Source: Spirochaetae bacterium HGW-Spirochaetae-4 (GTDB lineage Bacteria; Spirochaetota; Spirochaetia; Sphaerochaetales; Sphaerochaetaceae). Taken from it: a stretch of 55,705 nt of DNA. A program made the translations under genes and the position numbers. Within the stretch, counting starts at the first letter, position 1. Each line of letters starts with the position of its first letter. The stretch spans positions 1 through 55,705 of the forward strand of contig PGXU01000019.1 of the NCBI GenBank assembly GCA_002839335.1, written 5' to 3'. The notes under the pieces were generated by a model that worked only from the letters and a program-made list of their open reading frames with translations, searched no databases and was not told the origin of the DNA. Below, in pieces: positions 8,729-16,808 of the stretch.

Positions 8729-11671
8729 TTAGAACAAAAGCATATCCAGCGTCAGCTTGCCGGTCGAGTCGACATATGCCGCACAAGTCTGTGGATCAAT
8801 GGCGGAACCGACACCCACCGAACGCATCATGGCCGCGTTGATCGCTTCTATTCCAGCCGGAGCATCCTCGACTCCACAGCATTCCTCGGGACAAAGGTCC
8901 AACATGTCGGCTGCGCGGGCGAAAACTTCCGGATCCGGTTTTCCCTTCACAACCTCAGAAGCCGGAACAACCGCATCGAACGAATCTTTCAGTCGCAACC
9001 GTTCCAGGATATGGGATGCATTCCTACTTGCCGAAGCGATAGCCGTTCGTATTCCCTTTGAACGCAATTGGGATAGCAACTCCCCGATTCCGGGAAGGAT
9101 ATCGTCGGGAGTCAGGCTGTCGAGGGAAGAACGGTACCATTCGTTCTTTCGTGTGGCGAACCGTTGCATCGTATCCTCGTCAAGCATCATGTGGTTGTGG
9201 TCCAGGATAACCTGGAGGGATTGTCGGCGAGATATGCCGCGCAGCTTTTGGTTCACCGTTTCATCGAACGCCCAGCCCTGTTCATCGGCAAGACGTTTCC
9301 AAGCGCGATAATGGTAGCTGTCGGTGGAAGTCACCACGCCATCGAGGTCGAATACCACCGCCTTGCAATGGGGTCGACTCGATAGGACCACCGGATCACC
9401 TCCAACCACCACAGTCTCGGACCGGTGCCGGATCTGCAACGATCCGCCGGAAACTTCATAGGTCGTGTGCTTGGGATCTATGGATACCGACAATGTAACG
9501 GCTGCGAATGTGAGGCTGAAGCGTACGCGGTTCCACGAGGATGGAAGTTGTGGCCTGAAGGTCGGCATACCGTCGCGCAATCGGTACCCGGCGACCCCAT
9601 AGACTATTGCCATCCAAGAACCTGCCATGGCCGCGGTATGCAGCCCATCCTTGGTATTGCGGTGCAAGTCGTCGATATCCATACATGCCGTCTGGCGACT
9701 GTACGTGTCTCCGAGTTCGACATATCCGCAATCGAAAGCCATGATACCCTGGATGCAAGCCGACAATGAACTGTCCCCGGTGGTCAACGGTTCATAGAAA
9801 TCGAAGTTGCGCTTGCGCAGGTACCAGGGGAACTTGTCATGTAGCAATAGTGTCGCCAAAACCGTATCGGCCTGCTTGATCACCCTATGGCGATAAATCA
9901 CCAGGGGATGGTAGTTGAGCAGCATCGGATGACGCAGTTCTCCCCGCTTGGTGGCATTCCATTCCTCTTTCTCCAGGAAATAGTCGTCTTGCGGATTGAT
10001 CCCCAATCCACTGTCGAAGGGAACATGCATCGAAGCGGCAGCCTTCGCGAACGCCTCCAGTTCTGCATCCTCCAATGCCATCGATTTCTGAAGCCGGTCC
10101 CATAGTTCGCCCTTGTCGGTTCTCAAGTGTTCCGCCAATGCGCAGACCCGGGACAAATGGTGCTGTGCCATGAGGTTCGTATAGCAGTTGTTGTCGATCA
10201 ATGCGGAATATTCATCGGGTCCGGTCACCTCGTTGATACAGAATTTTCCCTGTTTGCGGGGATTGAAATACCCCAGGTCGTACCACGTCCTGGCTGTCTC
10301 GAACAACACTTCGGCGGCACCCTCCTCCAATATCGATTCGTCACCGGTTATCTCGAGGTATTGGAAAATACTGTAGGCTATGTCCGCATTGATATGGTAC
10401 TGGGCTGTTCCAGCGGGAAAATAGGCCGATGCCTCCAGGCCGTTGATCGTACGCCATGGATACAAGGCCCCCTTTTGCGCCAACTCCCTGGCTCGCGAGC
10501 GGGCATGGTCGAGTATCGAAATCCGATACTGGATCAGTGCCCGTGCAGTCCTGCTGCGTGTATGGTTGAAGAATGGCATACCATAGATCTCGGTATCCCA
10601 GAAGTAATGTCCCTCGTAACCTGAACCGGTGAGGCCTTTGGCCGCCAGCGAGGACATGCCGTCGGTTCCGCTGGACTGGTGCAGTTGGAAGAGATTGAAG
10701 CGCAATGCCTGCTGCATCTTCGGATCACCATCGATTTCGATATCGGCATACTTCCAGAATTCGTCGAAGTGTTTCCGCTGCGATTCGAGCAGGTCTTCCC
10801 AGCAGAAGCAGTCGGTGTCAAGCCGGCTTTCCCGCACCTGTTGCAACGGTAGGGTTTCCCCAGGCCGACCGGAGGTATGGTAGTAGAAGCATTTGCACAA
10901 CTCGACCGAAGTTCCATGGATAGTGAACAGCAAACCCGGGAGGTTGGCTTCCCCTTCGGAAAACCGCTCTATATGTCCAGGTACCGAGCAATTGTGCACG
11001 GCCCCACAGGAGAGATGCAGGGCACTCTCCACGGTCTTGAATGCGGCTTGGAATGCAGGAAGCCGCTCGTCTCCTTCGGCTGAGAATCCGCTGTCGATGC
11101 AATGCAATGCAGGTCTGTTCAACATGGTTCCGACACGCGGATCCAGTCCCGCCATCGCACGGTGGGCCGGCAGGGCGATCGCGGATCGAATGACGATTAT
11201 CGCCGTCCTGTCACAGTGGACGACCAGACGTAATGCCCCGACATGCTGATGCTCCATGGACAGCAAGGTATTCCAGGAAATATCGACGTGTTTGTCCTCG
11301 GGGGTTCTCCATACGACTTCATGTGACAATACCCCTGTGCGGAAATCGAGTCTCTTGCGATACGATTCGATCCCTTCGGTAGCCATGGAGAACTTGTTCC
11401 CATCGACCGAGATCGACACGAACCGACAATCGGGGAGATCGACCATGGTTTGGTTGAATCGGGCGAAACCGTAGGCATCCTCACCATAGTGTATGGGAGA
11501 GAGTTCATAGAATCCGTTGATGAACACACCTGGATGCTGGGTCACCTCGCGTTCACAGAAGAATCCACGAAATCCCAGATATCCGTTTCCAATCGAGAAG
11601 AGACTCTCGGAACGTGCGAGGAATTCCTCGTCGAATCGGGTTTCCTCAAGAGACCAAGTATCCAAAGCCAT
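8729..11671 (-). CDS. GH65 disaccharide phosphorylase fused to beta-phosphoglucomutase
   Basis: A 980-residue bifunctional protein. Residues 1 to about 755 are a GH65 phosphorylase (kojibiose/trehalose/maltose phosphorylase group), with F-W-D-T-E at 357-361 and the general acid in G-P-D-E-Y (E487). Residues about 768-980 are a HAD beta-phosphoglucomutase with D-L-D-G-V, a loop S-A-S-R and G-K-P-D-P. The phosphorylase releases beta-glucose-1-phosphate, which the fused mutase would convert to glucose-6-phosphate. The gene starts 3 bases after permease AglG. The disaccharide cannot be told from sequence alone. Confidence 0.92.
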   Translation of the reverse strand: MALDTWSLEETRFDEEFLARSESLFSIGNGYLGFRGFFCEREVTQHPGVFINGFYELSPIHYGEDAYGFARFNQTMVDLPDCRFVSISVDGNKFSMATEGIESYRKRLDFRTGVLSHEVVWRTPEDKHVDISWNTLLSMEHQHVGALRLVVHCDRTAIIVIRSAIALPAHRAMAGLDPRVGTMLNRPALHCIDSGFSAEGDERLPAFQAAFKTVESALHLSCGAVHNCSVPGHIERFSEGEANLPGLLFTIHGTSVELCKCFYYHTSGRPGETLPLQQVRESRLDTDCFCWEDLLESQRKHFDEFWKYADIEIDGDPKMQQALRFNLFQLHQSSGTDGMSSLAAKGLTGSGYEGHYFWDTEIYGMPFFNHTRSRTARALIQYRISILDHARSRARELAQKGALYPWRTINGLEASAYFPAGTAQYHINADIAYSIFQYLEITGDESILEEGAAEVLFETARTWYDLGYFNPRKQGKFCINEVTGPDEYSALIDNNCYTNLMAQHHLSRVCALAEHLRTDKGELWDRLQKSMALEDAELEAFAKAAASMHVPFDSGLGINPQDDYFLEKEEWNATKRGELRHPMLLNYHPLVIYRHRVIKQADTVLATLLLHDKFPWYLRKRNFDFYEPLTTGDSSLSACIQGIMAFDCGYVELGDTYSRQTACMDIDDLHRNTKDGLHTAAMAGSWMAIVYGVAGYRLRDGMPTFRPQLPSSWNRVRFSLTFAAVTLSVSIDPKHTTYEVSGGSLQIRHRSETVVVGGDPVVLSSRPHCKAVVFDLDGVVTSTDSYHYRAWKRLADEQGWAFDETVNQKLRGISRRQSLQVILDHNHMMLDEDTMQRFATRKNEWYRSSLDSLTPDDILPGIGELLSQLRSKGIRTAIASASRNASHILERLRLKDSFDAVVPASEVVKGKPDPEVFARAADMLDLCPEECCGVEDAPAGIEAINAAMMRSVGVGSAIDPQTCAAYVDSTGKLTLDMLLF

Positions 11672-11674
11672 CGA

Positions 11675-12580
11675 CTACCCCTTCACCGAACCGGCCATGA
11701 GGCCTTGCACGAAATAGCGCTGCAATCCGAAGAAGACCGCCAATGGAACTATCATGGCGACAAAGGCTCCCGCTGTGAGCAGATGCCAATCCTGACCACG
11801 GGATCCGACCATATTGGCCAACCGCTGGGTGAGGACCGCGACATCGCTGGTTCCACCCAAGAATACCAACGCCACCAGCAGGTCGTTCCAGACCCAGAGG
11901 AACTGGAAGATTGCCAGGGAGGCTATGGCCGGGACAGACAAGGGCAGGACCAGTCGGTTGAAGACCACCATCGGGCGTGCTCCATCGAGAAATGCCGACT
12001 CGAAGACGTCCCTTGGGATAGTCGATATGTAATTGTAGAGCAGGTAGATGCCCAATGGCAGGCCAAACCCCGTATGCGCCAACCAGATACCCAGATAGGA
12101 TCCGGTGAGACCGAGACTCTGATAGTCGCGCAATATGGGTATGAGTGCGATCTGCAGGGGAACCACCAGCAGTGCCACAACCGTCGTGAAGAAGAATTTG
12201 CGGCCGGGGAAAATCATCCAGGCGAATCCGAACGCGGCGGCCGATGCGATGAGGATCGGTATGATGACCGAAGGGATCGTCACGGTGAAGCTGTTGATGA
12301 ATGCCCGCGAGAGGTTGTCTCCACTGGCACGGACCGTGTTGCCCGCCGAATCTACGAAGGTATACTGGCTTCCGCCCAACACCTGCCTATAGTTGTCCAA
12401 TGAAAGTTCGCTGTGTTCACCGAATACGGTCCACCACCCGGTGGAAAGGACATTGTCCTGTGGTCGGATAGAAGAAATGAACAATCCGATGATAGGGATG
12501 CTCCACACTATGACCAGCACCAACAGGATCAGGTTGACGACGAGATTCCAATTGCTTTTCTTGCGTTTTGCATGTGTCAT
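11675..12580 (-). CDS. aglG: ABC sugar permease, AglG/MalG type
   Basis: A 301-residue inner-membrane permease with about six hydrophobic segments. The EAA loop that docks the ATPase reads F-E-S-A-F-L-D-G-A and is about two-thirds along. A long periplasmic loop follows the first membrane segment. It starts one base after the stop of the other permease and ends 3 bases before GH65. The alpha-glucoside assignment rests on the GH4/GH65 partners. No ATPase gene is in the operon, so a shared MsmK-like ATPase elsewhere must energise it. Confidence 0.88.
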   Translation of the reverse strand: MTHAKRKKSNWNLVVNLILLVLVIVWSIPIIGLFISSIRPQDNVLSTGWWTVFGEHSELSLDNYRQVLGGSQYTFVDSAGNTVRASGDNLSRAFINSFTVTIPSVIIPILIASAAAFGFAWMIFPGRKFFFTTVVALLVVPLQIALIPILRDYQSLGLTGSYLGIWLAHTGFGLPLGIYLLYNYISTIPRDVFESAFLDGARPMVVFNRLVLPLSVPAIASLAIFQFLWVWNDLLVALVFLGGTSDVAVLTQRLANMVGSRGQDWHLLTAGAFVAMIVPLAVFFGLQRYFVQGLMAGSVKG

Positions 12581-12581
12581 C

Positions 12582-13694
12582 CTAGAAGCCCTCCCTCTTG
12601 CTGAATTGCCGCAGGTTGTACCACATGACCGGTATGACCGCGATCACCAATACGATGGCTATGGCCGACCCCCGTCCGTAATGATAGAAGCGGAACATCT
12701 GCTTGTACTGCATGCTTGCGATCACTTCCGTTCCGAAATTTCCGTTTGTCATGGTGAAGACGATATCGAAGATCTTCAATGAGATGATGATGATGGTCGT
12801 CGATACGGTCACCAGTGTCGAGAAAATGAATGGAATGATGATGCTGCGGATGATGCGGAGCTCGCTGGCCCCATCAATCTTTCCCGCTTCGATAATAGAG
12901 GACGGGACTCCCTTGAGTGCCGCGGAGATGATCACCATCGCATATCCGGTTTGCAGCCAGATAAGAATGACAATCAGGAACACATTGTTCCACGGTCGCA
13001 GTGTGAACCAGGCTTGCGGATCCGCTCCGAAGAACGTGACCAATGCATTGAGCAGTCCGATCTGGTCCTCGCCCGCCGGTTTGTAGGCGTATACGAAACG
13101 CCAGATGACGCCTGCACCTACGAACGATATGGCCATGGGCATGAATATGAGACTCTTGAACACCTTCTCCAACCTGGAGCGGTCGGCAAGCAGGGCGATA
13201 AGCAAACCGAATCCGACTGCACCACCGGTTCCCAACACGATCCATAGGAGATTGTTCAGAAACGATTCCAGCATCTTGGTGTCTGTGAACGCGAACACGT
13301 AGTTCGCCAGACCAACAAAGTTCTTGGACTGCGCATCGAAGAAACTCAAGTACAACGATCGCATGGTCGGAAGGAACAGGTACCATGTCAGGATCACCAA
13401 TGCGGGACCGACGAAAACAAAGGGCTGCAATTTCTTGGCCACATGCAACGGTGTCCGGTTCACGACCCAGTCGGTTACCCAAAAGAGCATGGCTACTCCA
13501 CCCACACCCCATATGATGGCAACCATCGCTATGATTCCCTGGGGAGCATTGCTGTCCCGAAGGAACATGAACCCTGCCCAAAGGATGACGAATGCGACAA
13601 TGGGAACGAACAACGAAACCGCTATCCGTCCGATTGCAACCAAGGCTTGGGAGAGCACCCCACCCTTTTGTGTTCCAGTATCCAGTACTGCCAT
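12582..13694 (-). CDS. aglF: ABC sugar permease, AglF/MalF type
   Basis: A 370-residue permease with eight or so hydrophobic segments; the N-terminal extension carries two extra ones (residues about 20-75) as in MalF-like subunits. The EAA loop reads I-E-A-G-K-I-D-G-A-S-E. It starts after GAAAGGAG and is followed almost directly by the AglG gene. It is separated from the binding-protein gene by a terminator-like hairpin and a repeat copy, so it is probably made in smaller amounts than the binding protein. Confidence 0.88.
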   Translation of the reverse strand: MAVLDTGTQKGGVLSQALVAIGRIAVSLFVPIVAFVILWAGFMFLRDSNAPQGIIAMVAIIWGVGGVAMLFWVTDWVVNRTPLHVAKKLQPFVFVGPALVILTWYLFLPTMRSLYLSFFDAQSKNFVGLANYVFAFTDTKMLESFLNNLLWIVLGTGGAVGFGLLIALLADRSRLEKVFKSLIFMPMAISFVGAGVIWRFVYAYKPAGEDQIGLLNALVTFFGADPQAWFTLRPWNNVFLIVILIWLQTGYAMVIISAALKGVPSSIIEAGKIDGASELRIIRSIIIPFIFSTLVTVSTTIIIISLKIFDIVFTMTNGNFGTEVIASMQYKQMFRFYHYGRGSAIAIVLVIAVIPVMWYNLRQFSKREGF

Positions 13695-13719
13695 ATCCGA
13701 CTCCTTTCATGAACAAGGG

Positions 13720-13758
13720 AAAAAGCACCGGCAGCAGGTCGATCCCATCTGCCGGTGC
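13720..13758 (-). terminator. Terminator/attenuator between binding protein and permease genes
   Basis: On the minus strand GCACCGGCAG, a 14-base loop and CTGCCGGTGC are followed by TTTTT. It lies after the binding-protein gene and repeat copy 2 and just before the permease ATG. Partial read-through would give the excess of binding protein over permease typical of ABC importers. Confidence 0.75.
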
Positions 13759-13781
13759 ACCGAAATTACAAGTCGATAAAA

Positions 13782-14019
13782 GGTATCAATACCCCCAGGG
13801 CAAGCCCAGGAAAGTGGAGGCTAAGCCTCCTTATCCGCCCCAAGGGGCGAGGTATGGATCCTTACGTTGCCTGCACTCGCTCGGGAGAGTGACCATTCCA
13901 TGGTCCCTTTCCGCTCGCTTCGTTTGGCATGAAAGGCGACTTCCGTCACCTCACGTTGCCTGCACTCGCTCGGGAGAGTGGACCATTGCATGGTCCCTTT
14001 CCGCTCGCTTCGTTTGGCA
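13782..14019. repeat. Dispersed intergenic repeat, copy 2, with internal duplication
   Basis: Full-length copy. It has the lead CCCCAGGGCAAGCCCAGG, hairpin GGAGGC-TAA-GCCTCC (13816-13830), hairpin CGCCCC-AA-GGGGCG (13836-13849) and then the 3' module. The 3' module occurs twice (13864-13929 and 13953-14019, period 89), each holding GACCAT...ATGGTC. It ends 15 bases from the stop codon of the binding-protein gene. Together with the terminator it fills the 340-base gap between binding protein and permease; no gene is seen there. Confidence 0.85.
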
Positions 14020-14034
14020 ATCAAAAGGCACCTG

Positions 14035-15309
14035 TTACTTGGGCCAGGATCTCTGGACATCACCGAGCATGGTATCCAACGGTTTGCCGTTGACCCAATC
14101 GACGATTCCGGTCCAGAACGAACCTGCACCGACTTGGGCCGGCATGAGATCCGAAGCATCGAAGCGGAAGACCTTGGCATTTACCAGGGCTTCGGCCAAC
14201 GAACGTTCGATCTCGTTCGGATAGGCGTTCAGGTCCTGGTTGAGGTATGGGAACAGTGCTCCTCCGGCTTTCGCCCAGGATTCGCCCGATTCCCAAGTTG
14301 CCAGGAATTCCATGAACTGCCGTACTTCAGGACGATCGTTGAACACGACGAACTGGTCTCCACCACCGAGTACGGGAATACCGAATTCGGGATTGATTGC
14401 GGGAAGCGGGAATACACCGACTTCCTCTTCCAGGTTGGCCTGCACGGCATCGGGGAAGAATCCGGTTATGAAGTTGCCCTGGCGATGCATCCAAGCCTTG
14501 GGAGGATTGTCGAACATCGGGCGCTGGGCATCACCAAAACTGGTGGTCAGGATCGTATTTGTTCCGCCGTAGACGTATTTGGGATTCAACCAGACATCAC
14601 CGAGGATTTCGAAGGCTTCCTTGACTTCGGGTGCGTTGAACGGAATCTCGTTGGCAACCCACTTGTCATACACCTCGGGTCCCGCTGTGCGCAGCATGAT
14701 GTCTTCGATCCAGTCAGTTCCGACCCAACCGGTCGCTCCGCCGGATTCGATTCCGACTGCCCACGGGGTATGCCCGTTCGCGACCATCTTGTCCATGAGT
14801 GCGACAAGTTCTCCCCAGGTTGTCGGCACTTCATAGCCAGCACGGGCCCAAGCCTTCTTCGGATACCAAACGAAACTCTTTGCATTCACCCGATGGAAGA
14901 CGCCGAACGGAGTCCCTTCATAGGAACCGAGATCCTTCCATACCGGTGCATAATTCTTATCAATGGTCGCTTCCAACGAATCCCACATCGGAACCAATTT
15001 TCCCTGTGATGCGAAATTCATCATGAGTCCAGGTTGGGGCAATCCGGCGATATCGGGGGGATTCCCACCTTCGACACGAACACTGATCAATGTCTCGAAG
15101 TCTTTCGATCCTTCATAGACGACATCGATTCCCGTGCGTTCCTCGAATGGCTTGATAGCCTCTTCGAAGCGTCGTTGTTCTTCATCGACAAAAGCACCGA
15201 AGACCGTAACGGTCTTTGCTCCGGTAGCGGCACTGTCCTTTTGTCCTGCTGCGAATACAGATGGCATGATCAACAATGCAATCAGCAACACAAGCATTAC
15301 TTTCTTCAT
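14035..15309 (-). CDS. aglE: Extracellular solute-binding protein, ABC sugar importer (AglE type)
   Basis: A 424-residue secreted sugar-binding protein, first gene of the alpha-glucoside operon. The start at 15309 gives a signal peptide (M-K-K-V-M-L-V-L-L...) ending in F-A-A-G-Q, after GGAGAGG; upstream in-frame residues are not signal-like. There is no lipobox cysteine, so it is predicted to be a free periplasmic protein. The rest is a family-1 binding protein with conserved G-G-D-Q-F and late W-x-x-G-I-V segments. Operators for a LacI regulator lie upstream. Confidence 0.9.
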   Translation of the reverse strand: MKKVMLVLLIALLIMPSVFAAGQKDSAATGAKTVTVFGAFVDEEQRRFEEAIKPFEERTGIDVVYEGSKDFETLISVRVEGGNPPDIAGLPQPGLMMNFASQGKLVPMWDSLEATIDKNYAPVWKDLGSYEGTPFGVFHRVNAKSFVWYPKKAWARAGYEVPTTWGELVALMDKMVANGHTPWAVGIESGGATGWVGTDWIEDIMLRTAGPEVYDKWVANEIPFNAPEVKEAFEILGDVWLNPKYVYGGTNTILTTSFGDAQRPMFDNPPKAWMHRQGNFITGFFPDAVQANLEEEVGVFPLPAINPEFGIPVLGGGDQFVVFNDRPEVRQFMEFLATWESGESWAKAGGALFPYLNQDLNAYPNEIERSLAEALVNAKVFRFDASDLMPAQVGAGSFWTGIVDWVNGKPLDTMLGDVQRSWPK

Positions 15310-15336
15310 ATTCCTCTCCTTCTTGCCTGGTCTGGC

Positions 15337-15380
15337 CAAGCGTTTCAATACATTAGTGCGTTTGCAACGCATACGGACAA
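15337..15380 (-). promoter_or_regulatory. Candidate promoter and LacI-like site before the binding-protein gene
   Basis: On the minus strand TTGTCC (15375-15380), a 19-base spacer and TAATGT (15350-15355) form a weak promoter. The LacI-like half-matching site TTGAAACGCTTGG (15337-15349) follows directly. A separate inverted repeat TGCGTT-TGC-AACGCA (15357-15371) lies in the spacer. The layout resembles the TRAP promoter near 26.8 kb, but the boxes are poorer. Confidence 0.45.
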
Positions 15381-15431
15381 GCACTTCCACCACCAGAGGC
15401 AATGCAGAGGCAACACAGGAGCGGCCAATGT

Positions 15432-15449
15432 CATGGAAACGCTTCCATG
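15432..15449. promoter_or_regulatory. LacI-family operator upstream of the alpha-glucoside operon
   Basis: Perfect 18-base palindrome CATGGAAACGCTTCCATG with the central CG typical of LacI-family operators. It lies 123 bases upstream of the binding-protein start and about 97 bases from the weaker site at 15337-15349, so DNA looping between the two is possible. The likely ligand is the LacI regulator at 6216-7181. Confidence 0.65.
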
Positions 15450-15524
15450 CATATTGTCCCACACGTTCCCTGATCTGTCAAACGAAATATTTCGCTTGTG
15501 CCCTTCCCGTGGTAGAATCGGAAT

Positions 15525-16052
15525 ATGGCACACAGATTCGATTCACGGATTACCGTTTGGCAAGGGGATATCACCACCATCAAGATCAATGCGATCGTCA
15601 ACGCGGCCAATTCGACACTGCTTGGAGGTGGAGGGGTGGACGGGGCGATCCACCGCTCGGCGGGACCCCAACTACTGGAAACATGCAAAACCCTTGGTGG
15701 ATGCTCCACAGGCGATGCGAAGGCGACCGCCGCTTTCCGGCTCCCAGCCGATTTCGTTATCCACACGGTGGGTCCGGTCTACAGGGGAGGAGCCGCAGAA
15801 GAGGCGGAGAAATTGGCATCATGCTATCGCAGGTGTCTGGAAGTCGCCCTGGAAATCGGAGCCCACTCGATTGCCTTTCCTGCCATTAGCACAGGGGTAT
15901 ATGGATATCCCCTGCCCGATGCGACTCGGATCGCGTTGAAGACAGTCGATGGTATACTCGCAACTATTCCGAACGAGCGCATCTCGTCGGTCGTGTTCGT
16001 ATGTTTCGATTTCAAGACACTACAGGCATATGAGGACATATTGTACCATTAG
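15525..16052 (+). CDS. Macrodomain protein, O-acetyl-ADP-ribose deacetylase type
   Basis: A 175-residue stand-alone macrodomain close to YmdB-type enzymes that hydrolyse O-acetyl-ADP-ribose or remove ADP-ribose. It has the family blocks Q-G-D-I-T, I-V-N-A-A-N-S-T-L-L-G-G-G-G-V-D-G-A-I-H and A-F-P-A-I-S-T-G-V-Y-G-Y-P. The start at 15525 is the first ATG of the frame at the usual distance from Q-G-D-I. A 12-base palindrome CGAAATATTTCG (15483-15494) lies in its upstream region. Its divergent neighbour is a sugar-binding protein. Confidence 0.92.
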   Translation: MAHRFDSRITVWQGDITTIKINAIVNAANSTLLGGGGVDGAIHRSAGPQLLETCKTLGGCSTGDAKATAAFRLPADFVIHTVGPVYRGGAAEEAEKLASCYRRCLEVALEIGAHSIAFPAISTGVYGYPLPDATRIALKTVDGILATIPNERISSVVFVCFDFKTLQAYEDILYH

Positions 16053-16069
16053 CCGACAATACCGTCCGG

Positions 16070-16681
16070 TTATACGAGTGAGGCTGTACTTCCGATATCC
16101 TTGGTGACCAGATCCCACTGCCCGTTCGCAACGTACCGCGGATCGATCATCCAGCTTCCGGTCACGGCAATGACATTGCGGTTGGCCAGATACGTTCCGA
16201 CCGTCTCCCGGGTGATACTCCCGGCAGCGATGAACCGCAATCCGAAACGATCGGCCAGATGGTCGACAACAGGCAACCCTCCGAGCTTCTCGATCGGATA
16301 GAATCCGAGGATCTTCAATCCCTGCTCCACAGCCAGGATTCCATCTTTCGTCACAGGATACACAGCCACTCCCTGCAACTGGCAAAGTTCGATGATCGCC
16401 GGGTCGAATACCGGTGAGAATATGAACTGGGCTCCAGCCTCGATGGCATTGCGGGCTTCACCCACAGTCTGGACATTGCCGCCCCCCACAACGATATCGG
16501 GATAGGTGGAGGCCATGAGACGAAGCAATTCCAACCCATCGTCTGTCTGTTGGCTTATATTCGCAGCTGGCAACCCACCGTTCAACAACGCTGTTCCCAA
16601 GGCCTCGGCCTGATCCACTCCCACGGTCTTGATCATTGGGATATATTTGATCTGCGCCAGTCGTTTGGTAATCGCATCCAT
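16070..16681 (-). CDS. KDPG/KHG aldolase homologue with altered active site
   Basis: A 203-residue TIM barrel of the Eda family. By eye alignment with E. coli Eda, the Schiff-base lysine in F-K-F-F-P-A is glycine here (L-G-F-Y-P-I), the catalytic glutamate of E-V-T-L-R-T is asparagine (N-I-S-Q-Q-T) and the phosphate-site arginine of that block is glutamine. The G-S-W and G-G-I/G-S-I phosphate-loop regions remain. I start at 16681 because AAAGGGGGC precedes this ATG at proper spacing; an ATG six codons earlier overlaps that site. Function is therefore uncertain. Likely co-transcribed with the HAD gene. Confidence 0.8.
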   Translation of the reverse strand: MDAITKRLAQIKYIPMIKTVGVDQAEALGTALLNGGLPAANISQQTDDGLELLRLMASTYPDIVVGGGNVQTVGEARNAIEAGAQFIFSPVFDPAIIELCQLQGVAVYPVTKDGILAVEQGLKILGFYPIEKLGGLPVVDHLADRFGLRFIAAGSITRETVGTYLANRNVIAVTGSWMIDPRYVANGQWDLVTKDIGSTASLV

Positions 16682-16808
16682 ACTGATGCCCCCTTTCAAT
16701 GCAGGCCACTAGTGTACCCAATGAAAAGCTATCGGTAAAGAAAAAGCTGTGAAAAATTAGTGAGAAACAAATAAAAACGTGGTTCCGACACCGTATACAG
16801 GATTTTGC

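Noticed and set aside
13864-14019. CRISPR-like direct repeats
   Set aside because: Only two units of 66-67 bases with an 89-base period, and similar modules elsewhere as single copies; this is a duplicated intergenic repeat.
15034-15939. 301-codon plus-strand frame crossing the binding-protein promoter and macrodomain gene
   Set aside because: It overlaps two confident genes and the operator region and has no conserved motif.
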